Position numbers and translations under genes: made by a program. Positions 9,945-17,125 of a stretch of DNA of 64,000 nucleotides are shown piece by piece (position 1 is the first letter of the stretch; each line of letters begins with the position of its first letter). The notes beneath the pieces are model-generated. The model did no database searches. It was not told the DNA's origin and saw nothing but the letters and a program-made list of their open reading frames with translations. The DNA comes from Candidatus Scalindua japonica (lineage in GTDB: Bacteria > Planctomycetota > Brocadiia > Brocadiales > Scalinduaceae), in contig NZ_BAOS01000028.1 of assembly GCF_002443295.1 (NCBI RefSeq), positions 421,315 to 485,314 on the forward strand, given 5' to 3'.

Positions 9945-10478
9945 ATGAACTGGCTGGATTTCACATTGATCGGAGTTCTGGCAATGGGGACTCTGTTTGG
10001 TATAATTACAGGTCCTCTCTGGCAGATTTATCGAATCACTTCTGTTGTCCTTTCTATCACCGTAGCCCTTTTTCTCCATAAACTACTCAGCGGTATCATA
10101 AAAGAAATATTCAGTCCGAAGGTTTCCGGTATATTAGGATATGCGGTTATCTTTGGTATTACTCTGGTCGTAACATATGCAGTCGGGAACCTGTTCCGTA
10201 AATTTCTTACAAAAAGAAAATTTGGAATGAGCGGAAGGCTTATTGGAGGAGGAATTTCGTTTACAAAGACAGTAATTACATGCTGTGTGATTATTGCAGG
10301 GGTCTCATTTTGGGGGAACGACCAGACGAGGAAAACAATTGATAATTCACTGGTTGCGAAAAATCTCGATAAAGGTACAAAAAACGTAATCCCTCTATTT
10401 CCACAAGAAATTAAAGATATGGCAATAGATGGGAAAGAGGTTAGCGAAGAGAAAGAAACCAGTGAAGAAAAACAATAA
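9945..10478 (+). CDS. cvpA: CvpA family inner-membrane protein
   Basis: 177-aa integral membrane protein with four predicted hydrophobic helices (about 5-27, 31-50, 64-84 and 100-123) and a charged, Glu-rich C-terminal tail, the usual CvpA layout. The N-terminal MNWLDFTLIGVLAMGTLFGIITG matches the family start. CvpA homologues are linked to colicin V export and envelope stress tolerance in enterobacteria; the molecular activity is not settled. It sits between the asmA-like gene and recA, with 19 bp between its stop and the recA ATG. Confidence 0.8.
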   Translation: MNWLDFTLIGVLAMGTLFGIITGPLWQIYRITSVVLSITVALFLHKLLSGIIKEIFSPKVSGILGYAVIFGITLVVTYAVGNLFRKFLTKRKFGMSGRLIGGGISFTKTVITCCVIIAGVSFWGNDQTRKTIDNSLVAKNLDKGTKNVIPLFPQEIKDMAIDGKEVSEEKETSEEKQ

Positions 10479-10497
10479 TTACTAAGGGGAATAATTG

Positions 10498-11535
10498 ATG
10501 GTAAAGTCACAAAAACCGGAAAGTGCTGAAAAAGGTAAACCAGAGGCAAGTAAAAAAGATCAAGCTCTGGAAAGAGCAGTGTCACAGATTGAAAGACAGT
10601 TTGGTAAAGGATCAATAATGCGTCTGGGAGAAGACCAGAAGCTAGATGTGCCTGTAATATCAACCGGTTCGCTCTCTCTGGATATGGCCCTCGGCGTAGG
10701 TGGAATGCCGCGTGGAAGGGTAGTGGAAGTTTTTGGGCCTGAATCCTCAGGGAAAACCACTCTGACCCTTCACATCGTTGCCAATGCGCAAAAACAAGGA
10801 GGTACCGCTGCTTTTATCGATGTTGAACACGCCCTTGATCCCGACTACGCAAAAAGACTCGGTGTAAACCTGGATACTCTGTTGGTTAATCAGCCGGATA
10901 CCGGAGAGCAGGCGTTGGAAATAGCAGAGCTTTTAACAAGAAGTAACGCAATTGATGTAATTGTTGTCGACTCTGTAGCCGCCCTCGTTCCAAAGGCTGA
11001 ACTTGAGGGGCAGATGGGCGACTCACATGTTGCGTTACAGGCCAGATTAATGTCACAAGCGCTCAGAAAACTTACATCTGTGATCTCTAAATCAAAGACA
11101 TGTCTTATATTTATCAACCAGATCCGTGAAAAGATTGGTGTGATGTTCGGTAACCCGGAGACAACTCCCGGTGGAAGAGCGCTGAAATTCTACTCCTCCG
11201 TCAGGGTTGATATTAGAAGGATTGGCAGCATTAAAGATGGCGAGAAGGTTATTGGAAACAGAGTGAGGGCTAAAATAGCAAAAAACAAAGTGGCTGCGCC
11301 ATTTAAGAAGGCAGAATTTGACATAATGTTCAACCAGGGTATTTCCAGGTCTGGTGATATTGTTGATCTTGGTGTAGAAGCGCAGGTTGTGGAAAAAAGT
11401 GGTACATGGTTCTCATATGGAGAGATACGACTGGGACAGGGAAGAGAGAATACCAAGAAATTTATTGAAAGCAAGCCGGAATTACTGGAAGAGATTGAGC
11501 AGGCGATAGCCAGGAAGACAGCAGACGAAAAATGA
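10498..11535 (+). CDS. recA: Recombinase RecA
   Basis: ATP-dependent strand-exchange protein for homologous recombination and SOS co-protease activity. 345 aa, full length. Walker [10 protein letters not shown] is near residue 69; other signatures are [24 protein letters not shown] and the [30 protein letters not shown] region (L2 loop and signature). The frame opens with a TTG at 10495, directly before an ATG at 10498. AAGGGGA at 10484-10490 is 7 nt from the ATG but only 4 nt from the TTG, so I chose the ATG. No SOS box was recognised upstream. Placement directly after cvpA suggests read-through from the asmA-like promoter. Confidence 0.97.
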   Translation: MVKSQKPESAEKGKPEASKKDQALERAVSQIERQFGKGSIMRLGEDQKLDVPVISTGSLSLDMALGVGGMPRGRVVEVFGPESSGKTTLTLHIVANAQKQGGTAAFIDVEHALDPDYAKRLGVNLDTLLVNQPDTGEQALEIAELLTRSNAIDVIVVDSVAALVPKAELEGQMGDSHVALQARLMSQALRKLTSVISKSKTCLIFINQIREKIGVMFGNPETTPGGRALKFYSSVRVDIRRIGSIKDGEKVIGNRVRAKIAKNKVAAPFKKAEFDIMFNQGISRSGDIVDLGVEAQVVEKSGTWFSYGEIRLGQGRENTKKFIESKPELLEEIEQAIARKTADEK

Positions 11536-11541
11536 AACAGA

Positions 11542-11570
11542 TTGACTCAAAGTATAAAACAATGTAAGAT
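11542..11570 (+). promoter_or_regulatory. Strong sigma70-like promoter for ahbC
   Basis: TTGACT at 11542-11547, an exact 17-nt spacer, and TAAGAT at 11565-11570, all in the short gap between recA and the radical SAM gene. It predicts a transcript start near 11577 and a leader of about 48 nt that carries the GAGGTG ribosome site before the ATG at 11625. Confidence 0.6.
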
Positions 11571-11624
11571 AATGGACTAGAAAAAGATTTAGTAGTTTAA
11601 ATATATTAGTTATGAGGTGACAAA

Positions 11625-12833
11625 ATGATTGGTATTTCAAAGTTGTATTGTGGCACGGTCGAGCCTTCCGACGCAATTAGATATGGAAGGGATTCAGGTA
11701 AATTGCCTTCGCATCTTTTACAATTTTCCAAAGATAAAAAACCTGTAGTAGTATGGAATGTGGGGCAGAGATGTAATCTTAAATGCGTACATTGCTACTC
11801 TCAATCTAAAGATATTGAATATTCAGGTGAACTGACAACAAAAGAAGCAAAGGATATGATTGACGGCCTTGCGGAATATGGCGCTCCAGTAATTCTCTTT
11901 TCAGGCGGTGAACCATTGATGAGAGATGATTTGATGGAGTTGATTGCGTATGCCAAAGAAAAAGGGTTAAGGGCAGTTATAAGTACAAACGGGACGATGA
12001 TTACTGAAGAGAAGGGGGAAGAATTAAAAAAGTTCGGACTTTCTTATGTTGGTATCAGTCTTGACGGCTTAAAGGAAACCAATGACAAATTCCGTGGTAT
12101 TGAAGGTGCATTTGATGATGCTTTGATGGGAATTAGAAACTGCCTGAAGTTAGGTATTAAAGTGGGGCTTCGTTTCACTATTAATAAGAGAAATGCGCAG
12201 GACATCCCGGGAATATTTGAACTGATTGAAAGAGAGAAAATCCCAAGGGTTTGTTTTTACCATTTAGTTTATTCCGGAAGAGGATCCAGGTTGATGGAAG
12301 AGGATCTTACACATGAGGAAACCCGTAAAGTTGTTGACCTCATTATTGACAAAACAAAGGCCGCTCACGATCGTGGAAATCCATTGGAAGTTTTAACTGT
12401 GGATAATCATGCTGATGGCCCATATATATATCAGAGATTACTTAAAGAAGACCCAAAACGAGCGGCAGAGGTACTTGAACTGTTAAAGTGGAACGAGGGG
12501 AACAGTTCCGGACACGGTCTTGCCTGTGTAAGCTGGGATGGTGCCGTACATGCTGACCAATTCTGGAGAGAGCATACTTTCGGCAATGTGCGTGAACGAA
12601 AATTCGGCGAAATCTGGGAAGATAAATCAAATGAACTTCTAATGAAACTGAAAGAGAAAAAGAACTATGTTACCGGCAGATGTTCCAAGTGTAAGTGGCT
12701 TGATATCTGTGGTGGTAATTTCAGGGCACGTGCAGAGTCAGTCCATGGTGATATATGGGAGCCTGATCCTGCATGTTATTTAACCGATGAAGAAATTGGT
12801 TTAGTTGCGGATGTGCCTTTAGCTGTCCGATAA
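11625..12833 (+). CDS. ahbC: Radical SAM/SPASM protein, AhbC-like (12,18-didecarboxysiroheme deacetylase)
   Basis: Predicted to remove acetate side chains from didecarboxysiroheme to give Fe-coproporphyrin, in the siroheme-dependent heme b route of sulfate reducers, methanogens and related anaerobes. 402 aa. The N-terminus MIGISKLYCGTVEPSDAIRY and PVVVWN before the cluster motif are what I recall as typical of AhbC. The radical SAM [4Fe-4S] cysteines are Cys50, Cys54 and Cys57; FSGGEP follows at about 103. The C-terminal half has CSKCKWLDICGG and a further Cys (PACYL), an auxiliary-cluster SPASM-like region. The heme d1 enzyme NirJ is a close relative and the main alternative. It has its own promoter (11542-11570) and terminator (12841-12887). 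The other ahb genes are not in the window. Confidence 0.78.
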   Translation: MIGISKLYCGTVEPSDAIRYGRDSGKLPSHLLQFSKDKKPVVVWNVGQRCNLKCVHCYSQSKDIEYSGELTTKEAKDMIDGLAEYGAPVILFSGGEPLMRDDLMELIAYAKEKGLRAVISTNGTMITEEKGEELKKFGLSYVGISLDGLKETNDKFRGIEGAFDDALMGIRNCLKLGIKVGLRFTINKRNAQDIPGIFELIEREKIPRVCFYHLVYSGRGSRLMEEDLTHEETRKVVDLIIDKTKAAHDRGNPLEVLTVDNHADGPYIYQRLLKEDPKRAAEVLELLKWNEGNSSGHGLACVSWDGAVHADQFWREHTFGNVRERKFGEIWEDKSNELLMKLKEKKNYVTGRCSKCKWLDICGGNFRARAESVHGDIWEPDPACYLTDEEIGLVADVPLAVR

Positions 12834-12840
12834 AATTATT

Positions 12841-12887
12841 AAAGCCCATGTTTCCTTTTTGCAAATAAGAAAACATGGGCTTTTTCT
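12841..12887. terminator. Bidirectional intrinsic terminator between ahbC and the aminotransferase
   Basis: Perfect 13-bp stem: aaagcccatgttt at 12841-12853 pairs with aaacatgggcttt at 12871-12883, with a 17-nt loop. T runs follow on the plus strand and A runs precede the left arm, so it can end both the plus-strand ahbC and the minus-strand aminotransferase transcripts, which converge here. Confidence 0.9.
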
Positions 12888-12907
12888 ATTAAAGTGGAGT
12901 TTTTAAC

Positions 12908-14047
12908 TCAACCCACCAGAATTTCCTGAACCCTGGAAACTCCCTTACCTAATTCTACTTTATAACCACCTTCGTGCAGAATTTTTTCAACAGCAGAGAT
13001 TGCCAGCACAATGTCAAATTCATTGACATAACCCATATGGCCAACTCTGAATATTTTGCCTTTCAGTTCATCCTGGCCACCAGCTATTGTTACCCCTGTC
13101 TCATCTCTCAGCTTTTTTATTCCGGCGTCAAAGTTTACTCCTTTCGGAATTTTGACAGATGTTAACACATTGCCCGCAGCATCGTTCGCAAACAGCTCAA
13201 GTCCCAGCGCCTTAATACCCTCTCTTGTCGCATGGGCCAGTTTGGCATGTCGCGCCCAGACCTTCTCAATCCCCTCACTCCTGATAATTTCGATAGATTT
13301 TCCTGCTGCCATTATAAGAGAAATTGCGGGAGTATAAGCCGTAGTTTTACTGCTCAGCGCCTTCCTCATTTTCTTAAGATTCCAGTAGTACTTTGGTAGA
13401 TCAGACTTCTCAATGGAATCCCATGCACTCTGTGCGACACACACAAAGGCCAGGCCAGGAGGCAGCATAAAGCCTTTTTGAGAACCTGTAACAGCAATGT
13501 CAATACCCCAGTCATCCATCTTAAACGGTTGAACACCGATTCCAGATATTCCGTCAACTGCCAATAATAAGTTGCGGCCTTTAACAACTTTTGCTATTGC
13601 CTCAATATTATGGATAACACCGGTTGAAGTTTCACTTAATGTCGTGAATACCACCTTTGCATCCTGTTCCTTTTCGATTGTGTCATTCACTACGGCAGGG
13701 TCTACTGCCTTTCCGTTTTCTACTTCGATCTTTACCGTGTTTACACCATATGTGCCGCAAATTTGTGCCCACCTCTCTCCAAATTTACCACCACTTACCA
13801 CAATGGCTTTATCCCCCCTGGACAAAGTGTTAGCGACACATGCCTCCATTCCGCCTGTTCCGGAAGAGGCGAACGTAAATACTTCACCATCCTTAGTCTG
13901 AAAAACATATTTTAAATTTTCAGACACATTCGCGAATATATCAGAAAATTCAGAAGTTCTGTGATGAATCATTGGGCTTGCTTCTGCCAGAACAACTTCC
14001 GGCGGTATTTGAGTTGGGCCCGGTGTAAACAAATAAGTCTTCTTCAT
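12908..14047 (-). CDS. Class V PLP aminotransferase (alanine/serine-glyoxylate or serine-pyruvate type)
   Basis: 379-aa cytoplasmic fold-type I PLP enzyme. It starts with the family hallmark LFTPGPTQIPPEV and carries SSGTGGMEA (phosphate binding), the ETSTGV segment, AVDGISGIG (Asp contacting the PLP pyridine) and GSQKGFMLPPGLAF with the Schiff-base lysine. This is the alanine-glyoxylate / serine-glyoxylate / PucG group; the amino donor and acceptor cannot be assigned from sequence. It could make glycine or serine, or feed phosphonate or purine breakdown, but no such genes are nearby. Transcribed alone toward the shared terminator at 12841-12887. Confidence 0.85.
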   Translation of the reverse strand: MKKTYLFTPGPTQIPPEVVLAEASPMIHHRTSEFSDIFANVSENLKYVFQTKDGEVFTFASSGTGGMEACVANTLSRGDKAIVVSGGKFGERWAQICGTYGVNTVKIEVENGKAVDPAVVNDTIEKEQDAKVVFTTLSETSTGVIHNIEAIAKVVKGRNLLLAVDGISGIGVQPFKMDDWGIDIAVTGSQKGFMLPPGLAFVCVAQSAWDSIEKSDLPKYYWNLKKMRKALSSKTTAYTPAISLIMAAGKSIEIIRSEGIEKVWARHAKLAHATREGIKALGLELFANDAAGNVLTSVKIPKGVNFDAGIKKLRDETGVTIAGGQDELKGKIFRVGHMGYVNEFDIVLAISAVEKILHEGGYKVELGKGVSRVQEILVG

Positions 14048-14166
14048 TTTTTACCCTTACTATTTATAAAAATTAAAGTTTTAGCCAATTAAAAATAAAT
14101 CAGGTTTCGGAAAAAAATAACTTTCAATTATAATCGTACTCAGGCTCAGGTTAGACTTGGCCGATC

Positions 14167-14221
14167 TAATTCAACCGAACCGCAAGCACAGCCTCTTCTG
14201 CGTTGACGGTTCGCCGAATTA
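14167..14221. repeat. Imperfect long hairpin upstream of trpC
   Basis: Arm taattcaaccgaaccg (14167-14182) pairs with cggttcgccgaatta (14207-14221): seven pairs at the inner end, then the taattc/gaatta block after a short mismatch. The interior caagcacag / ctgcgttg can pair further. It could be a structured RNA element or a decayed interspersed repeat. It is 330 bp before trpC and 120 bp upstream of the aminotransferase start. Confidence 0.45.
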
Positions 14222-14364
14222 AGGCTGGACAAGGATGGCCTGAAAATGAGATGCCCTCCCGGCAAATATCATTTGGACGGGCCAGAATGTAAAGCTCTTT
14301 TTCTCCGAAACCGAAAATGTCGATTTTAATACAAAAGGATTATATAATCAACTATTTTAAATAC

Positions 14365-14391
14365 TTGACTGAAAATGGAAAAACATTTAAT
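14365..14391 (+). promoter_or_regulatory. Weak candidate promoter for trpC
   Basis: TTGACT at 14365-14370, then a short 15-nt spacer to TTTAAT at 14386-14391. The spacer is below the usual 16-18 nt, so support is limited. Confidence 0.25.
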
Positions 14392-14553
14392 CTTACAGTT
14401 CGCTTGTATGTAAATTTCAATATTTGAGTGTAAATATGCACTATAAGTTCTTTGGAACATGATGTTTAGTATATAACAAGACATTACTTTAGAAACCATT
14501 TTACGTACTGAATAGAGACGGAAAGAGGTTTTGCTTTTCTATCACAAATAATC

Positions 14554-15330
14554 ATGATATTAGATAAGATACGTGCATATAAACTGACAGAGGTTGCTGA
14601 GAGCAAAAAGCTTGTCTCTATAGACTCTTTGAAAGAGAGATGTATAAACGTTCCGGAAGCAGTCAAGTCCGGTACGGCATTGAAAAAAGAGAATAGGATC
14701 AAATTTATTGCTGAGGTCAAGAAGGCATCACCTTCAGCCGGTATTATCAGGGAAGATTTCAATTATATCACCATAGCAAAAGAATATGAGGCAGGTGGAG
14801 CGTCCGCAATATCCGTGCTGACAGATAAAGAGTTTTTCAAGGGGGATATTAAATATCTCTCTGAGGTTAAAGAAACAGTCAGTCTGCCTGTCCTGAGAAA
14901 AGATTTTATAATTGATTTGTATCAGATATACGAGGCAAGAGCTGCCGGTGCCGATCTGGTGTTACTGATTGCAAGGATTCTCACAAAGGAGCAGATAGAA
15001 AAATTTCTTTCTCTGTCCGATGAGCTGGGAATGGAGTGTCTGGTTGAGGTGCATGACAATGACGAATTGGAAAAGGTGTTGGAGACAGAAGCAAACATTA
15101 TCGGAATTAACAACAGAAATCTTGATACATTTGAAACTAACCTTGAAACTACACTTCAACTCTGCCATAGGATACCTGAAGGCAAGGTTGTCGTAAGTGA
15201 AAGTGGGATCAAAACGAGGGAAGATGTCCTTGTGCTTGAGAAAGCAGGTATTGATGCAATCCTGATAGGTGAAACATTGATGCGCAGTAAAGATATTTCT
15301 AAAAAGATAAGAGAGTTGTTTTGTACTTAG
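14554..15330 (+). CDS. trpC: Indole-3-glycerol phosphate synthase
   Basis: Converts 1-(o-carboxyphenylamino)-1-deoxyribulose 5-phosphate to indole-3-glycerol phosphate in tryptophan synthesis. 258 aa, a full TIM barrel. Signatures: FIAEVKKASPSAG (catalytic Lys and phosphate loop), SVLTDKEFFKG, PVLRKDFIID (catalytic Lys), GADLVLLIARIL, INNRNLDTF, VSESGI and ILIGETLM. It stands alone rather than inside a trp operon; no other trp gene is in the window. No strong Shine-Dalgarno precedes the ATG. Confidence 0.96.
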   Translation: MILDKIRAYKLTEVAESKKLVSIDSLKERCINVPEAVKSGTALKKENRIKFIAEVKKASPSAGIIREDFNYITIAKEYEAGGASAISVLTDKEFFKGDIKYLSEVKETVSLPVLRKDFIIDLYQIYEARAAGADLVLLIARILTKEQIEKFLSLSDELGMECLVEVHDNDELEKVLETEANIIGINNRNLDTFETNLETTLQLCHRIPEGKVVVSESGIKTREDVLVLEKAGIDAILIGETLMRSKDISKKIRELFCT

Positions 15331-15376
15331 ATAATGATGGCTTGCCAAAATAATAATCCTGGAATCTTCTCGAAAA

Positions 15377-15402
15377 TTCCCCGACGTCTTTTGTCCGGGG
15401 AA
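15377..15402. repeat. Hairpin downstream of trpC
   Basis: ttccccg at 15377-15383 and cggggaa at 15396-15402 form a perfect 7-bp stem with a 12-nt loop, 46 bp after the trpC stop. No T run follows, so it is not a classical terminator, though it may stabilise the 3' end. Confidence 0.45.
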
Positions 15403-15555
15403 GAGAGGTTGGTCGTCTATCCGTGACAATTCATGAAATTCATGTCTTAAAATATCACAAACCTAAAATATACTTTTCTTCTGTGAAATAGTATGTTTAA
15501 ATATATTACTTCAAAATGATTGTTATAAATACATTTACATAAAGGAAATATATCC

Positions 15556-16500
15556 ATGAAAAAAGAGAAATTTATGATCCCGACAGTAGTAATTATGTTT
15601 CTTACACTTTGCCTGACGTTTAACAATATTGCCGTTGGGGAATTGAGACAGGACCCAGATGCGGCGATGGAATTAAACACAATCAGAAAGAACCTTGGCA
15701 CATATTCAAAGATGAAACCGGGGGATGCCAAAGATTATTATGAAGAGGCCCTTAATGAGCTTCAGGCAATAGTCGACATGTTTGCCGGTACACATGAGGC
15801 GCTGGAAGCGACTTTTTACATCGGCGCTACTCATAATATAATGCGTAATTTCATCGAAGCCATAGCCTATTTTGACGAAGTATTGGCTTTGCAGAATGAA
15901 ATCGACCAGAATTTCAAGGCAAGGCTATTGTATTTTAAGGCGCAGGCCCTTATCGGGTCCGGTAATATTTCAGGAGCAAAAGATGTTATCACAGAATTAA
16001 GGATTATTGAGCCAGGTGCCGCAAATGCCTTCGGGAAGGAATTGGGTGGTACAATAAGGCTTGGAATGCATGCACCCGATTTTCACACTAAAGATTATAA
16101 GGGAAACCCGATAAGCCTGTCAGATTTTAAAGGCAAAATAGTTGTCATGAACTTCTGGGCAACATGGAATGATAATTGTATCGAGAAAATTTCGGAAACA
16201 AAACAGTTGTACAGAAAATTTAAAGGACCTGGTATTCAATTTATTGGAATAAGTCTTGACGACGAAATTGACGATTTAAAAGGTGTTCTGTTACAAAGAA
16301 ATATAGAATGGTCTCAAATATTTGAAGGTATGCGTTATAAAGGTATGATGTCAAAATTGTTTGATGTAAGGCAGATACCAATAATTTTTGTGCTGGACCA
16401 ACAGGGCAGAGTTCAATACATTGGAAACAGTGTAGATAAAATTACTCAAATTATTTCAACGCTGGTTGTCAGAGGAGATAAAAAACCTGGCGGGTATTAA
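15556..16500 (+). CDS. Exported TPR-like / TlpA-type thioredoxin-fold protein lacking the first active-site Cys
   Basis: 314-aa exported protein. A signal peptide or anchor spans about 1-28. The helical middle (about 35-160) looks TPR-like and holds repeated AIxYFDEVL-type helices. Residues 168-310 form an AhpC/TSA-TlpA thioredoxin fold (LGMHAPDFHTKDYKGNP..LSDFKGKIVVMNFWATW, then VRQIPIIFVLDQQG with the cis-Pro). The active-site motif is WNDNC (Asn205, Cys208) instead of WCxxC, so it cannot form the usual intramolecular disulfide. It may be a single-Cys peroxidase-like, binding or chaperone protein. It converges on the FTR-like gene at 16572-16877. Confidence 0.8.
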   Translation: MKKEKFMIPTVVIMFLTLCLTFNNIAVGELRQDPDAAMELNTIRKNLGTYSKMKPGDAKDYYEEALNELQAIVDMFAGTHEALEATFYIGATHNIMRNFIEAIAYFDEVLALQNEIDQNFKARLLYFKAQALIGSGNISGAKDVITELRIIEPGAANAFGKELGGTIRLGMHAPDFHTKDYKGNPISLSDFKGKIVVMNFWATWNDNCIEKISETKQLYRKFKGPGIQFIGISLDDEIDDLKGVLLQRNIEWSQIFEGMRYKGMMSKLFDVRQIPIIFVLDQQGRVQYIGNSVDKITQIISTLVVRGDKKPGGY

Positions 16501-16571
16501 TAGAACGGTCGTACCTTAATCTCCGTGTATTCCAAAACTGTCACCTTTCAGGATAGCTCGACCCAGCAAGT

Positions 16572-16877
16572 TTAGACTGCAGAGGCAGGTTTATAATCAG
16601 GGCTTACAAAAAGATCGCAACTGCATATGCCGTCTTTCTCTATCTCCTCTTTGTGATACTCGCACGGACATATAATTTTTGCGTCTATCTCTTTGTCGTC
16701 TGAAAGCATTCTGCACGGACAGTAAAAAAAACCGTTCTTCAGTTTTCTCTTTGCCAGACTCTTAATTATTTTATCCACATGGTGAGAATCCGGGTTCAGT
16801 TCATAAGGGTTTTCCGCCACATAATCATCAACTAATTTACGAGCATCTGTTTCAAACTTTTCTATTGTATCGTTCAC
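16572..16877 (-). CDS. Ferredoxin:thioredoxin reductase catalytic-chain-like protein
   Basis: 101-aa cytoplasmic protein of the FtrB family: a [4Fe-4S] cluster beside a redox disulfide passes electrons from ferredoxin to thioredoxin. Six paired cysteines are visible as CPC (53, 55), CPC (70, 72) and CSC (85, 87), with His75 nearby (CPCEYH). Plant/cyanobacterial enzymes have CPC-X16-CPC-X8-CHC; here the spacings are X14 and X12 and the last motif is CSC, as in the FTR-like proteins of anaerobes. The variable subunit FtrA is not found nearby. A GGAGGATAT-like ribosome site lies just before the ATG on the minus strand (16878-16890). Confidence 0.85.
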   Translation of the reverse strand: MNDTIEKFETDARKLVDDYVAENPYELNPDSHHVDKIIKSLAKRKLKNGFFYCPCRMLSDDKEIDAKIICPCEYHKEEIEKDGICSCDLFVSPDYKPASAV

Positions 16878-16934
16878 AGTAATATCCTCCCACCATTATA
16901 TTAACTATTTTGTGTATTAAAGTAGCTGCAGGCT

Positions 16935-16959
16935 TCCTGCCCGAATAGGTACAGGCGGG
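16935..16959. repeat. GC-rich repeat unit, copy 1
   Basis: cctgcccgaa followed by ggtacaggcggg. It shares a CCTnCCCGAA ... GGTACnGGCGGG pattern with the unit at 17034-17065. Both lie in the gap before the helicase gene. Confidence 0.45.
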
Positions 16960-17033
16960 TAACCCGCGTGTATCATCACTTAATGAGTGTTTTAAAGTTC
17001 CTGATAGATTGTGCAACCGGAAGAATGCGCTTG

Positions 17034-17065
17034 CCTACCCGAACGTACTATTCGGTACGGGCGGG
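17034..17065. repeat. GC-rich repeat unit, copy 2
   Basis: cctacccgaa followed, after an inserted cgtactattc, by ggtacgggcggg. The arms cgtac/gtacg can form a short stem. Related to the unit at 16935-16959 about 100 bp upstream; probably a small interspersed palindromic repeat family. Confidence 0.45.
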
Positions 17066-17125
17066 AATAAGTATGTCTGAGAAAAAATTATATATGATGA
17101 AAAAGGATTTGCAAGGCTAAAGAAA

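Larger units (their letters stand above)
14048..14553. other. Divergent intergenic region with a structured GC-richer patch
   Basis: A 506-bp gap between the divergent aminotransferase and trpC. Positions about 14150-14300 are GC-richer than the flanks and contain the imperfect hairpin at 14167-14221. A possible promoter lies at 14365-14391. No credible ORF. Confidence 0.5.
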
